A stretch of 64,000 nucleotides of DNA from Haliclona indistincta (GCA_964017065.1 OZ024783.1:4967399-5031398), one strand, 5' to 3'; shown: positions 1 to 28,950, counted from the stretch's first letter. Notes: generated by a model not told the origin, from the sequence alone. Translations and numbers: made by a program.

Positions 1-2616
1 AACCTTCAAGACTGCTCCTCTAGGCTTTCCATCTGGGCCAACTATCAGTTCTTTGACTCTCCCCAGCTTCCAGAAACTCCTAGGTGTTCCGTCCTCGTGT
101 ATCAATACAACTTCTCCTACTGTTACAGGATCGGGTTTGGTCTTGCCATGATGGTAACGGTGAGATTCTCTCAGCTCTGTCAAGTACTCTTGGCGCCATC
201 GTTTCCAGAAATGTGTTGTCCTCTCTTGGAGATACCTTGCTCTCTTTGATAAAACATCTGGAGTGGATTCGAATTCTTCAGGTGCTCTGCACAAATGGTC
301 AGGAAAATCCATTAGTCGTCTACCTGTGAGCAGGTGTGATGGCGTCAGTGGTTCCTCGAGGTCGTCACTCGATATGTATGACAACGGCCGCGCGTTGATC
401 ACTGACTCAATCTCTGTTAGTACGGTCGTTAACTCATCCAGGGTGAGCCTAGCTTGCCCGATTGCCTTCCTCAAACATCGCTTCACTGACTTGACAAGTC
501 GTTCAAAAACGCCTCCCCACCATGGAGCACGTGGGATGTTGAAGATCCACTTGACCTTGAGTCCTGACAAGTGAGACTGAACATCAGGGTGACGGGCAAT
601 CGCCTTGATCTCCTTGTTGGCTGCGACAAATGTCTTGCCATTGTCTGATAACATTTTCTGGGGCAAGCCTCTTCTGCTGACAAATCGCTTAAAACAGCGA
701 AGAAAGGCAGGTGTGGTAAGATCTGTAACAACTTCTAGGTGTATGGCGCGTACAACACAACAGGTAAACAAGCAGACCCATACCTTCTTAGCGCCATCAG
801 TAATGTCATGTCGGACGTATAGTGGGCCGGCAAAGTCCACTCCTGTGTTTGTAAAGGGTGGCACCTCTTCAACTCTTAGTAGTGGTAGCGGTGGAGGTGG
901 AGGTACTTGGAATGGAGGTCCTTCATGTCTCCGGCAGACCACGCACTGTCGCAGTATTCGTCTGACAATGGTTCTCCCGCGTACGATCCAAAATCTTGAC
1001 CTAAGCTCAGTTAGAGTAGCCTTCGTCCCTGAGTGCATCACTCGTTCATGAGCCTTCCGGATTATGAGGGTAGTGAGATGATGTTTCTCGTCAAGCAGTA
1101 TCGGATGGATTGTTGGCCAAGGGAGATTTGTGTGTTGGAGTCGTCCTCTGCAACGCCATAACTTATCCTCCGCCACAAACAAGTCGAACTGTGTTTTCCA
1201 CTGAGAAAACCTTTTCTTGTTTGGTAGAGATCCCTGAGAGATTTGGATCCATAGTATCTCGGCCTCATTCCGAAGGTCGTCGTGAGATTTTATGGAATGG
1301 CGTACTCTTTTCAGCAAGGAATAGCAGAATTTTAACACAAAGTAGGTCACCTGATGTAGACGGGAGAGGGTGTTGTATTTTGTGCAGTCTATGACCTGAT
1401 CAATACCGATGTCTATGTTAGCTGTCAGAAGACCGTGGATTACCGACTCTTCGGAACTCTTTACTTCTAGTAGACACTCGCTCGGCATTGGTGGAGTGAC
1501 GAGATCAAGAAGTTTATCTCTGTCTCTGAGCCAGGTTGGTCCATGCAGCCAGAGGTCGGAGGCTGTTAGTTCTTGCATGGTGAGGCCTCTTGATGGCAAA
1601 TCAGCTGGGTTGTGACGTCCCGAGCAGTGCGACCACTTCTCCGGTGGAATTAATTTCCTTACTTCAGCTACTCTATTCTGTACGAAGGTTTTCCAGCATT
1701 TGTTGGTTCCTTGGATCCAATGTAAGGCGACAGTAGAATCTGTGTAGCAACGGAAGGATGTCAACTGCAGGTCATCTTGAATGGATTCAGTAACACTGTG
1801 AACTAGGCGAGCAAGTAATACCGCAGAAAGCAGTTCTAATCTTGGAATGGTCTGCACTTGAAGAGGTGAAACTCTTGTTTTGCTAATGACAAAGTCAACA
1901 CACACTTCAGACTCGGTCTCAGTCACCAAATATACCACAGCAGAGTACGCTTTGAGGGAAGCGTCACAAAAGCCGCACAGTTCGTGATGACAAGGCTGGT
2001 CTCTAAGCGACCGTGCATAACAGCGAGGGAGTTGGATCGATTGTCGACACTTGGTCAGGCTGGAAGACAACCTTTGCCACTTCAGAAGTAGATCGCCGGT
2101 CAGCACATCGTCCCAGCCAATGAGAGCCCTGCATATTTCTTGGAGGAAAATCTTAAAGGCTATGACCACTGGGGAAAGGATGCCTAGAGGGTCATAAAAT
2201 TTGCCAACTAAACTGACAATTGCTCTCTTTGTGGGCTTAATCTGAATTGCGTCAGCGATACTCTGAACACTCATTACCAACTCATCTGAGTAAGTGTTCC
2301 ACGGGACACCGAGTACGCGTCTTTCCCCTAGGTTACGTTTCTCACTAGATCCCAATGTGATGCTGGAATATGTGTCATCTGTGACGTCGAGACAAGAGAG
2401 TTTTGTAGCTGATTGAGGGTGTGGTTTCTCCTCTCTGTCAACGGCTGATCTTAATATCAGTGAGTTAGAAGTGAACTTCCTGAGGTGAAAACCACCTTTC
2501 TTGAGTATTGTTTTGGCTGTGTGGTAGAGTCCATGTGCTTCGTTCTCGTTGCTAGCTCCAGTCACAAGGTCGTCGACATAGAAGGCTTTCAGTAACTTGT
2601 TAACTGTTTGAGGGTC
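1..2616 (-). CDS. BEL/Pao polyprotein, C-terminal half (RT-RNase H-integrase-DUF5641)
   Basis: I read this frame codon by codon and found no stop from 2649 down to 1. Reverse-transcriptase catalytic box YVDD is at 2569-2580, followed by the family signatures VLGVPWN (near 2300) and YDPLGILSP (near 2180). RNase H shows FCDAS (near 1970), TIPRLELLSA (near 1840) and DSTVALHW (near 1730). Integrase has an HHCC-type finger (HERVMHSG near 1045, CVVC near 935), catalytic regions VDFAGPLYV (near 830) and SDNGKTF (near 640), and GGVFER (near 510). The end matches the DUF5641 SFWKLGRVKELIVGPDG region (near 40-90). All expected catalytic residues are present. The frame is cut off by the window edge and is separated from its N-terminal half by the hAT at 2625-5154. 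Confidence 0.9.
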
Positions 2617-2624
2617 AGCTTGGG
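2617..2624. repeat. Target-site duplication, left copy, of the hAT at 2625-5154
   Basis: AGCTTGGG here is repeated exactly at 5155-5162 on the other side of the insertion. Eight base pairs is the hAT hallmark. Confidence 0.93.
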
Positions 2625-5154
2625 CAATGGTGTGGAAATAATTTTCGGGTTACTGGTCAAATGTCCTTTTTATGCTAAATTCAACCGGACATACTATTTT
2701 TAGTAAACAAATTATGTTGGTGACAGTTACCATTATAGTTCATTACATTTTATTTTTTTTTGCAGGTTGCAAATTATTAATGAAAATCAATGAAGAAGAA
2801 GAATGTCAGATGAGAAGGAAAAGAATTTATGATCAGAACAGATTATTATGTCTATCATGTTTCTATTTTTAATTGACTAATTTATTTTCAGTACAACTGA
2901 ATACATGGCGATTCCTGCGTCTTTTCCACTCTTGTAGTGGTTTACTATAGTCATATTCTGCAGGATTTGGTCCGTTCACCGAGCTATGCATTAGTGATTT
3001 AACAGTTGAAACTGTAAGCTGTTGTCTATATTTTGTCCTGATATGGTTATGCCTTGAAAAACCCCTTTCGCAAGGCACAGATGACATTGGTAGCACAATA
3101 ATGAACTGCAAAAGCTTCGAAATTACGGGAAAGGAAGTAGCTTTTTTTGTGATAATCTCTTTAGATAGCTCCTTGAAAGACAAACCTCTGTAATTGTCAT
3201 ACACTGTTCGCTTGAATATGGGCCATTCTCTTTGAAAACCAGCCGGGTTGACTACCTCCTTAAACACCACTTCATCAATAACCTTGGGCTCACCGAAGTG
3301 TTTTAACAATATCTTAACATTTTCTTCACCGAAACCTCTTAATTGTGTCACCTTCGAAGGATACGACTGTGGATCAAATATTTTAAAAGAAGACCAAATT
3401 GGCAGATCAGGAAAACGATCCTCAAGATTGCTAATGACTGCATTAGCAAACGAACGCATGCTAGCAAAGCATTCACACTCATCTCTGTCACGCTGAACGA
3501 TCTCATGGTCATCAAAGATCAAAGGGTAAGAAATTGATGATAACTCTTCGCGTATCTTTTGCAAGTTTTCTCCTCCAAACTGATCATCTTCATTGTCTTG
3601 GTCTAGGTACGTTTCTATGATGTTGGAAATTGTACCCTCTACAGCACTTTGTACTTGAGAAAAATCAAGGTTGTCTTGTTGGAAGAAACAGCTAAGGAAA
3701 GTTAGATTGCCCAAGATATCACACAGAAAGTGTGTAAACATGATAAACTTATAGGTACGAATAGAGTCATACAAACCTTTGGCAACAGGATCATTTTCGG
3801 CAGAAGCTATTGCAGATAAGGTAGAGAGTAGAGAAGGAAAACATTTCCGAACGGCTTCGACTGCTCTGTGCATAGTAAGCCAGCGTATGGTATGAACTTG
3901 TTGAATATGTACCACTGGATCGTTTAATATCTCCATCATCTCCTTCAATGCTGAATAGTGATTAGGAGAGGTATGAAAGAAATTATAGAGCCCTTTCAGT
4001 GTAGAATGATGCTGACGACAGTAAGGAACTTGTGATGCTGCATTTTCACTAGCTAATGCAAGCTTGTGTGCAACACAGTGCATTGAGAGCATAAATGGAT
4101 TCAATTTCTTTAACTTGGCTCCTACTCCATTGTGTCTCCCAGTCATGACACTCGCCCCATCACTCCCTAAGCCAGAAACTCTGGAAACATCAATCTTCTT
4201 TTCTCTCAGATACTCAACAATAGCTTCTGTCAAAGCATTAGCATCACAATGTTTCATTTCAGTAATATTAGCGAAGTAGCTATTGACATCACCAGAAGAA
4301 GTCATGGCATTAACATAAAGAAGGAGATTCTTTCTAACGCTGAGATCAGTAGATTCGTCTATCATGATGCCAAGATAAGGACTGTTGCACATCAATTCAA
4401 CCATATCAGATTCTATGCAATCTCCAATGACAGTAACAAACTCATGGCAGCCATCACGATTGCGATACAGCTCTCGAGGCAAGTCAGGACAGTCACACCG
4501 CTCTAGTAAATTTATAAGCTCGTCGAACTTTAAGATAGCCACATCTTCTTTAGCTACAAAGTAAGCAGCTTTTAAAAGGGTGAGAATAGCCTTCTCAGCT
4601 CGTTCGCGTACAGCTGTAAACACTGACGCCGCTTGAGTGGCTTCGAGCGTCGATCGTACAGCGTCCGTGTGATCTGAGCTTTTGCTATGATCGATTAATG
4701 CAGATCGTCTGAAATTAGTAGACCCCGATTGTCCAAAGATATTCTTCTTGCCACATGTTTTGCATAATGTGCAGTACATCTTACCACAATCAAAGTCCAG
4801 CCAAGAGAACGAGTCCTTCCATGATGTAACGAAATGGCGAGTGCTTTGACTGTTTTCTTCTTCTTCGTCGTCGTCGTCATCGCTACTACTACTAGTGCGC
4901 TGTTGGCACCGCCGGTAGGCCAAGGTAGTAGTAACAGCAGCGCTTTGACTGCGAGCAGAGAGAGGTCGCTTGACTCCAGCAATGTACCGCCACATTGCTT
5001 CCGAGCGGCTGCAGCTGCATTAATAACGTGTCCGGTTGAAAGTATTTATTAATTATAATTTCCGGTCAATTGTCTGTTTACACAATACATTTTCCGGTCA
5101 ATTTTTACTGAAACCGGTCAATGACCGGCATGTCCGGCTATTTCCACATCACTG
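2625..5154 (-). mobile_element. Complete autonomous-looking hAT DNA transposon inserted in BEL/Pao
   Basis: The element is 2530 bp, ends in imperfect inverted repeats of about 16 bp (CAATGGTGTGGAAATA on the left; CAGTGATGTGGAAATA on the complement of the right end) and is flanked by perfect 8-bp duplications. The CAGTG-type end fits the hAT terminal consensus. A cluster of short CCGGTCAA-type repeats in both orientations lies inside the right end (about 5030-5135), with sparser related motifs on the left; these look like subterminal transposase-binding repeats. It carries one long transposase gene on the minus strand. Clean TSDs and an open frame suggest a recent insertion. Confidence 0.93.
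2869..4995 (-). CDS. hAT-family transposase (ZNF862/KIAA1586-like, dimerisation domain)
   Basis: This is a single 708-codon frame. After a basic start and an acidic tract (residues about 38-48) comes a TTF-type zinc-finger-like region (YCTLCKTCGKK, about 74-84, then FRRSALIDHSKSSDH). The RNase H-like core shows the first acidic residue in GIMIDESTDLS (about 208), a second in GLGSDGASVMTG (about 276) and the SMHCVAHKLAL motif with an IRW tryptophan that is typical of hAT. The C-terminal dimerisation region contains SSVPCERGFS, with the presumptive catalytic glutamate. Length is normal for a hAT transposase. Nothing is frameshifted, so the protein could be active. It would bind the element's termini and catalyse cut-and-paste transposition in the nucleus. 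Confidence 0.9.
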   Translation of the reverse strand: MWRYIAGVKRPLSARSQSAAVTTTLAYRRCQQRTSSSSDDDDDEEEENSQSTRHFVTSWKDSFSWLDFDCGKMYCTLCKTCGKKNIFGQSGSTNFRRSALIDHSKSSDHTDAVRSTLEATQAASVFTAVRERAEKAILTLLKAAYFVAKEDVAILKFDELINLLERCDCPDLPRELYRNRDGCHEFVTVIGDCIESDMVELMCNSPYLGIMIDESTDLSVRKNLLLYVNAMTSSGDVNSYFANITEMKHCDANALTEAIVEYLREKKIDVSRVSGLGSDGASVMTGRHNGVGAKLKKLNPFMLSMHCVAHKLALASENAASQVPYCRQHHSTLKGLYNFFHTSPNHYSALKEMMEILNDPVVHIQQVHTIRWLTMHRAVEAVRKCFPSLLSTLSAIASAENDPVAKGLYDSIRTYKFIMFTHFLCDILGNLTFLSCFFQQDNLDFSQVQSAVEGTISNIIETYLDQDNEDDQFGGENLQKIREELSSISYPLIFDDHEIVQRDRDECECFASMRSFANAVISNLEDRFPDLPIWSSFKIFDPQSYPSKVTQLRGFGEENVKILLKHFGEPKVIDEVVFKEVVNPAGFQREWPIFKRTVYDNYRGLSFKELSKEIITKKATSFPVISKLLQFIIVLPMSSVPCERGFSRHNHIRTKYRQQLTVSTVKSLMHSSVNGPNPAEYDYSKPLQEWKRRRNRHVFSCTENKLVN

Positions 5155-5162
5155 AGCTTGGG
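5155..5162. repeat. Target-site duplication, right copy, of the hAT at 2625-5154
   Basis: AGCTTGGG, identical to 2617-2624. Removing the element plus one copy (2538 bp, divisible by 3) leaves the Pao codon phase unbroken. Confidence 0.93.
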
Positions 5163-7737
5163 TGTGTTCTAAGTGGTATTTAATGGTCGCGTTCAATAAG
5201 AAAGGACTCGATGACACTCCAAAGATGACTCTTGCAAATCGCAGTTCGATGATTTCGGGTGGTTCTGTCGTCAGGTCTTTCACCCACAGAAAACGTAACA
5301 CATCCCGATCTTCCTCAGCAACCTGAATCATCAAAAACGCCTTTTCTATATCTGCCACAACGGCCACAGGGTAGACACGAAATCTTAGAAGGAGATCTGC
5401 AATTCGTTGATGAAACTTAGGCCCTGTGTGTAGGCATTGGTTGAGCGAAGGTCCCTCACTCTTGGCCGAAGCATCATACACTATTCTAATCTTGGTAGTG
5501 TCTTTATCCTTTCGGATCACGGCATGATGTGGTAGATAGTGCACCACACGCTTTGAGTTGTCATTCTCGTTGGGAGCCTTAGCAAGTTCCACTATGCCCT
5601 GCTGCAACTGGCCTTGTATGGTTGAGTCGTATTCTCTCATGACTTCAGGGTTTTGTTTCAGACGTCGGAGTAGTCCCTTTAAGCGATCTTCACACAGTGT
5701 GTAATTAGGAGACAAGGGAGCATTGGAAGTTTTCCAAGGTAGTGATACCTCATATCTTTCTCCTGTGAAACGAATTCTTTCTTCGAACTCCTCTAAAACA
5801 GAACCTTTGTTCTCAGCGACTCCAAATGACTCGAGGTCCCAGAAGGTACTCAGTTGGTTATCTAACGCATAGTCAGTGCTTGGATCGGTACCTATGTGAA
5901 GAACGTGAGTAACCGAGAGGTTCACGAGGCTGTTTTCAGAGTTTCCTTGAGATGATGGGCCGGACAAAACCCATCCCAGTTTCGTGTGGATTGCCGTTGG
6001 ACCTCCTTCACCACGACACACGTTCCCGGTGACTATTTTCCAATAATAGTCGGCGCCCACAAGCAAATCAACAGGCAAACCATTAGTAGGACTAGGGGAA
6101 TCAGCTAAATCTAGCCCTAGCAGATGTGGGTATGCTTGTATGCAATCAGCAATGGGCTGCTCGGTCAAAGGCTCGCAAATGGTTGGGACGACATACAGTG
6201 ACAATGACATTTTTGGGTATCCCTTCAAGGTCAAACAGACATTAACAATAGGGCATACCTTCTTGGTGCGTCTCAAGGATCCAAATGTAGCAATCGAGAG
6301 CGACTGTTCTCCGTATGACTTCAGGTTTAGTAGATCACGAGCCCGTTCACTGAGGTAAGACTTCTGGCTTCCACCATCCAAGAGCAGACGGACTTCCAGA
6401 GGGGTATCAGGTAGGTTAGGGTTGTGAATCGATACACGGGCTGTTTGGAGGAGTATAGCTTGAGTGTCGCTAGAGCAGATGGTTGTAGTCGTGTGGTCTG
6501 GTTTAAACGGAGGTGCAGTCGGGCTGAGATTAGAGTCTGCCAGGCTTGGAGGTCGGGGACCAGTCTTGTCGGCATCGCAAATGGAAGTGTGATGGCGTGC
6601 TCGGCATTTCTGACATCGCGAGGAAGACCTACATGTCCGAGAAACATGGCCTCTGCGCAGACAGTTGAAGCATCTTCCACTAGTCTTCAGGGCATGTCGG
6701 CGAGCGTCAGTAGTGACCACTGTGGTGCAGTTAGAAGATATGTGATCTTGCTGACAAAATGCACAGCGAGTTCCAGCATCTGAGATACGATTGTTGGCCA
6801 TGAGCACTGCATTAGTGGGGGGTGATCGCTTCTCTGGGTTCGTCTTGCTTGAGAGACCAGCTAAAGGGTTGGCTCTCTCGCGGGCAGATAATTCTTGATT
6901 GAAGCTCTTCAGCAGTTTGTCCATGTCGAGGTTGGAGTCGCCCACTTCTCTACTGATGATGAGGCGCATATCTGGTGGCAGCTTTGTGAGGAGAACTGGT
7001 GAGAGAAGAGACCCATAAGTATCGGATGATATACCCAGCGAATGTAAACTACGGATGTGTGTCTCGGTGCTGTCATATAGCCTGCGCAGGTCTCGTAGGT
7101 GGCGGTCTGAAATCACTGCTTCTAATTTCATTAGGGTGTCCATGTGCCGGGATATAATCAACTGCCGGTCACCGAACCTCTTCTGAAGAACTTCAACAGC
7201 CTTATCATAGTTAGCGTTTGAGAGTGAGAAACCTGATATAGCTTCTAGTGCTGGACCTTGAATGAAAGATTTGAGGTAGCTAAACTTTTCTACACCACTC
7301 AGTGACGGGTTCTTGTCGACTGTAGTCTGAAAGGAGTCCCAGAAGGTCGTCCACTTTGTTGGGTCCCCTCGAAATGGGCAGATCATGAGTTTTGGTAGCT
7401 TAACCGAGGAAGTTGAAGCTGCAGCAGGTCGATGGGCGGGAGCTACACTGGAATTCAGCTGTTTTATCCTCACCAGAACTGTGTGTGCAGTCCTTTTGAT
7501 TGTGTCGGATTGCTGTATATCCTCGGCCACAGCATCGTCGGTGTCAAGTTTGTCCCAAATTTCGGTGTCTAGGTTGTCGAGTACGGTTAGCTTTTCACGA
7601 ATCGACATCTCTAAGGCGGCTAGCACAGTTTGATCCGGTGGGTCAGTAGTCAAATCAGCCTCGGCGTCATTGATCGTTTTCGTGAGAGATCCTCTGTGAC
7701 CTGAGCGAGATCTTTTCTTTTGTGCCAGGGCGGCCAT
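5155..7737 (-). CDS. BEL/Pao polyprotein, N-terminal half (gag-like, zinc knuckles, protease, start of RT)
   Basis: The frame starts at ATG 7735-7737 and is open to the insertion; the apparent stop at 5149-5151 lies inside the inserted hAT and is not the native end. Residues about 110-290 match the DUF1759 gag-like region (KLPKLMICPFRGDPTKWTTF). Residues about 325-387 hold cysteine-rich knuckles (CAFCQQDHISSNC, CFNCLRRGHVSRTC, CQKCRARHHTSIC). The aspartic protease active site is LLLDGGSQKSYL near residue 451; D-G-G-S is a variant of the usual D-S/T-G. The reverse transcriptase starts near 690, with its first catalytic aspartate in VADIEKAFL. Domain order and length are normal for the family. 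Confidence 0.92.
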
Positions 7738-7830
7738 TTTCTAGCACGTGCAGGCTTGGTAGTTTGCGTGTTCGCCGTAGATACAGTAGTAGTCAGGGCG
7801 TCGTCAAGGTAGTCTTCAGTAGCTTAGTAG

Positions 7831-7848
7831 ATCCTGGTCTCGGCACCA
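7831..7848 (-). other. Primer-binding site of the BEL/Pao element
   Basis: On the minus strand this reads TGGTGCCGAGACCAGGAT. It starts with TGG, is complementary to a tRNA 3' CCA end, and lies directly inside the putative LTR, about 95 bp before the start codon. The tRNA species cannot be assigned from this alone. Confidence 0.6.
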
Positions 7849-8440
7849 TGTAAGATATCCTCGAACCACTTTGGCTACTGAGTCTACACGTATTCGCCTA
7901 CAATACCGAACACCCTTTCTGATCAAAAATAATAATTCATAATGGTCAATGATGACGTCATAATTTATAATAACTAACAAATGGTAATGTTTGCTAGACC
8001 CTACACGCCGTCCACCACCCACTCAATAGGCGGGGAGGGGCAGCGGCCAGACTAGGCACAGCACATACACGAGCGAGATAGCGTCCATAGCTTGCTTACA
8101 CAGTTATCCTGTGACTTATCAGCTTCTAGGCAGTCAACTGTGGATAGTTTTGTCTACGGAGAACTCTAGACCATCAGCAACTACTGTTGCTCAAGCTCGA
8201 GCTGTAGGCCTTCGAGAGAATTTCGCTGGACCTACCAAGCTGTTTTGTAGTACAAACGAACTCACTAGCTGTAAGGCAGTCAGCTGTAAACTGTTTTGTC
8301 TTTAGATGAGTCCAGATAGCCGGGAACAGCCATCGAGGTAAGCATCTCATGCCATAACTCACGAACGGAGCTTTAGAACCAACAATTTATCAATACAGTT
8401 CCGAGCAAATAGCGATTTCTACCTGTATTGCTGATATCAG
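7849..8440 (-). repeat. Putative 5' LTR of the BEL/Pao element (outer end uncertain)
   Basis: The inner end is the TG/CA step directly beside the primer-binding site. On the minus strand there is a TATAAAT box at 7963-7969. Two imperfect direct repeats sharing GGCAGTCARCTGT lie near 8127 and 8270. The outer border is a guess because the partner LTR is outside the window. Confidence 0.5.
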
Positions 8441-8542
8441 CGCTTAGTTTTTAGCGTGCGATGCGCTATGCCGGCAACGGACAGACAGACACACACACAC
8501 AACATGACTACTGTATGCCTCGTGGCTCCGCCCACCGAGGCA

Positions 8543-8735
8543 TAATAAGCCAACAACAGCCACTGCAAGAGGAAGAAAAGAAATGCTCTGAAGTGTGAAG
8601 ATACTAACTATTTGACCACAACATGCGTAAACGCACACGTAAGCACTGAGTATCTAAACATCACTCATATTTACATAAAAATATGTGTAGTAAAAACAAG
8701 TGCTTAATAATTATTATCGAATTTATACTTCTGAT
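8543..8735 (-). pseudogene. Detached fragment of a gene A/B-type Lgl-like gene (exon 7 edge plus intron 6)
   Basis: About 190 bp resemble gene A at about 14965-15155 and gene B near 54075-54250, including the 5' edge of exon 7 (the WLLLAYS codons) and the following intron. It lies just outside the Pao LTR with no neighbouring exons, so it is a broken copy, not a gene. Confidence 0.7.
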
Positions 8736-8739
8736 TAAA

Positions 8740-9250
8740 GCAGCATTTTCATTAAGCAAGAGTGTTGAGCCTAAGAATAGTGGTGCACATGTGGAAAATA
8801 ACATAGTGGATCATAGCTAGCTGCTGTCATATTATATGATCATACAGGTTATAGATGAACCATGCCAGTTTGAAGCTTTATCCAAGGTGGATCTGCACTG
8901 TGCCTAGAATTTAATATTCAATGAGGGTGATTGAAAATTCAAAAGGCAGCTAGATATATCATCGAGGGATCTTTTAGCTGTGAAACCAAAGTTATGTTAC
9001 CCGCATACATTTACGTGAAAGCTCAGCTTCTCATTTTAATCGAACAAAATGGAAATTAATTACTGATTTAGACACTGTACACTATAAGTATTATGCTAAT
9101 AATTTCATGTATTTACAAAGCGTTACAACAGTATCAATTCTAAGCTTATGAATAATATTAATTTTATTATTAGCTACCTTCCCCCTAAATTTTTGTGGTA
9201 TCAACCTCACGCGATGTAAGGGCGGGGCTGACAATAAGGAACCCCACACG
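8740..9250. other. Intergenic AT-rich DNA, no feature seen
   Basis: No coding frame, repeat or RNA structure stands out. TATAAT at 9271-9276, about 50 bp before the next start codon, could be a promoter element but is weak evidence. Confidence 0.5.
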
Positions 9251-9323
9251 ATGCAGTCTGTACTTAAAGCTATAATCATTCAGACATTCTGTCAGTAACA
9301 GATACGTACAAGATCAAGCCAAG

Positions 9324-9833
9324 ATGAACAAGACAATATTGATGTGCTTCTGTTGCTCTTTTTTCAACGGTCTGATTTACCCGGTTTGTGCATTCTTGCA
9401 GTGGATTCACTTTGCAAACGAGAGCGGAGAAGTCTGCTCTTGCCTGAAGCGGGACGTCGCCCTAGCAGCCGCTCTTTCATCCTCTCTGGCAACGCTGTTC
9501 AATTTAATATCAAAATTTTACAGCGCTTTTCTGGTTGATAGAAATACCAGTATTAGTAAAACAGCAGTTATATTTGACTACTTGCTGAAATTGTTTCTAC
9601 TTTTCTTGAAATATGCTGCACTCGCCTGCACGGTTTATTTTACAGTGGGAGATCCGTGCGGCGGTACTACAGCAGGTCACCATGATCTACCTCCAATCAG
9701 CCCACTGGTTATTACAGTCCTTTCTCTCGAATTGATCAGCTCGATCATCGAAACCGCATCACATATCCATGAGATCTGTTACTTCAAATATCAACAAATG
9801 AAGACAAAGAGCAGAGAGAAATCGGATTTATGA
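9324..9833 (+). CDS. Hypothetical tetraspan membrane protein, 169 aa
   Basis: This is a single-exon frame with AAGATGA around the start. I do not recognise the family. Four hydrophobic stretches are visible: about residues 5-28, 46-70, 82-108 and 122-147. A cysteine-rich first loop (EVCSCLKR) and a short loop with GDPCGGTT lie between them. The C-terminus is basic and polar (KTKSREKSDL), so it is probably cytosolic. There is no clear cleaved signal peptide; the first segment could act as an anchor. It runs opposite to the Lgl-like array. The coherent membrane topology argues against a chance frame, but no homology can be claimed. Confidence 0.55.
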   Translation: MNKTILMCFCCSFFNGLIYPVCAFLQWIHFANESGEVCSCLKRDVALAAALSSSLATLFNLISKFYSAFLVDRNTSISKTAVIFDYLLKLFLLFLKYAALACTVYFTVGDPCGGTTAGHHDLPPISPLVITVLSLELISSIIETASHIHEICYFKYQQMKTKSREKSDL

Positions 9834-9920
9834 ACAGTTGTAGAAGACGTGTGAACATAAATTTTTCTTTTGTTTAAAAATTACATATGTATACTATCAA
9901 ATTAATAATCATTTTCATTC

Positions 9921-16833
<6,913 letters not shown>

Positions 16834-17067
16834 TTTACACGGGGACAGCATGAAAGTATCGTGACCCCGCATAATCAATTAACGTCTTGCAGCCATAGAC
16901 TTTTTAGTGGCAGCATAGATCTCGTCACAGGTGTTAGTGTATCTGCTAATACAAGTGGCTGTTTTGTACTGTGAGATTCGGTTTGCCAAATAAATTATCC
17001 AGCATGACGGTTCAGGTCAAGGCTGAAATCCTCTCTATGCATGCATGTTCATGTACTTCTACTTCAG

Positions 17068-17260
17068 GATGGTCTGGAATATCATAGCGACGAGTCTAGT
17101 GAGAGTAGCAACACCAACGTTAGGCTGCTGATAAGCAGTAAATGAACTGCATGTCTACAAAATACTAGTGATGACTGTTGCTTTACGGTATTATTACCTG
17201 GTAACTAGTAAGTTGTGCTGGCAGACAGCGTGAAGCTTGATGCTGCTCTGCTTCAGTCAT
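17068..17260 (-). pseudogene. Orphan copy of exons 1-2 of an A/B-type Lgl-like gene
   Basis: From ATG 17258-17260 an exon-like stretch reads MTEAEQHQASRCLPAQ and ends at a GTAATA donor. About 90 bp further, after a CACTAG acceptor, comes TRRYDIPDHP, matching the start of gene A exon 2 (TRRYGIPDHP). The match ends after the DHP codons and no later exons follow. It lies between the start of gene A and the end of gene C, so it is a leftover from array duplication. Confidence 0.7.
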
Positions 17261-17426
17261 TTCAATCGGCGGGGGTCAATTGTATAGTCTCGAAACCCCG
17301 TAATCTTCATTAACTTAAAATTTCTTAATGTACGCAGCAACTAGTGATACAATTATACTATATTACATGTATACGTATTATAATAATACTGTCAGCATAA
17401 AGTACAGTATACATACATGTGTAAGT

Positions 17427-28570
<11,144 letters not shown>

Positions 28571-28950
28571 GGCTCCTTGAGGCTATTGGCAGCGTCAGTA
28601 ATAAGAAGCTCAAGCTCTGGATCCAAACTGGCCCTCGCCCTTGGAGTGAATCACTGTGAATGTAGTCCTGCCCTGCCTTGTCCGGCACTATTAAGTGTTT
28701 AGATTATTCATACCAGCAATGAATTCTTTTGACCTTTGCTGGTCTAGTCAGTTTCTGGTGATGCTTGTACATAAGCCTAGAACCATGCTTTTGTGCTCAA
28801 GCACCCCTGACCAAAGCACTGCTGCACAAACAGTTGCTATACCACATGTAATCACTTGTCCAGTTTGCATATAGTGCTTTGTTATACTTTTGAGTAAAAT
28901 GTGTCTAGGCTGAGCACCCCCTGAATACGCCACCCACCTCCTGGATACGC
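28571..28950. other. Gene C upstream region
   Basis: No coding feature seen. It separates the gene C start from the 3' end of D1 and probably holds the gene C promoter, but no clear TATA element is visible. Confidence 0.4.

Larger units (their letters stand above)
1..8440 (-). mobile_element. BEL/Pao LTR retrotransposon, 3' end outside the window, split by a hAT insertion
   Basis: On the minus strand the order is LTR (from 7849 upward), primer-binding site, then one long reading frame for gag-like, protease, reverse transcriptase, RNase H, integrase and DUF5641 domains, running off the window at position 1. This is the standard BEL/Pao order. The 2530-bp block 2625-5154 is a later hAT insertion. 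Without that block and one target duplication, the frame is open for more than 1730 codons. The 3' LTR lies outside the window, so the LTR length (here taken to about 8440) is uncertain. Confidence 0.9.

Noticed and set aside
84..1615. Several plus-strand frames of 68-148 codons over the Pao integrase region
   Set aside because: They are shadows of the minus-strand polyprotein, which is open throughout and carries all the motifs.
5149..5151. Stop codon ending the Pao frame as its natural end
   Set aside because: It lies inside the hAT (which ends at 5154); the frame resumes in phase beyond the insertion.
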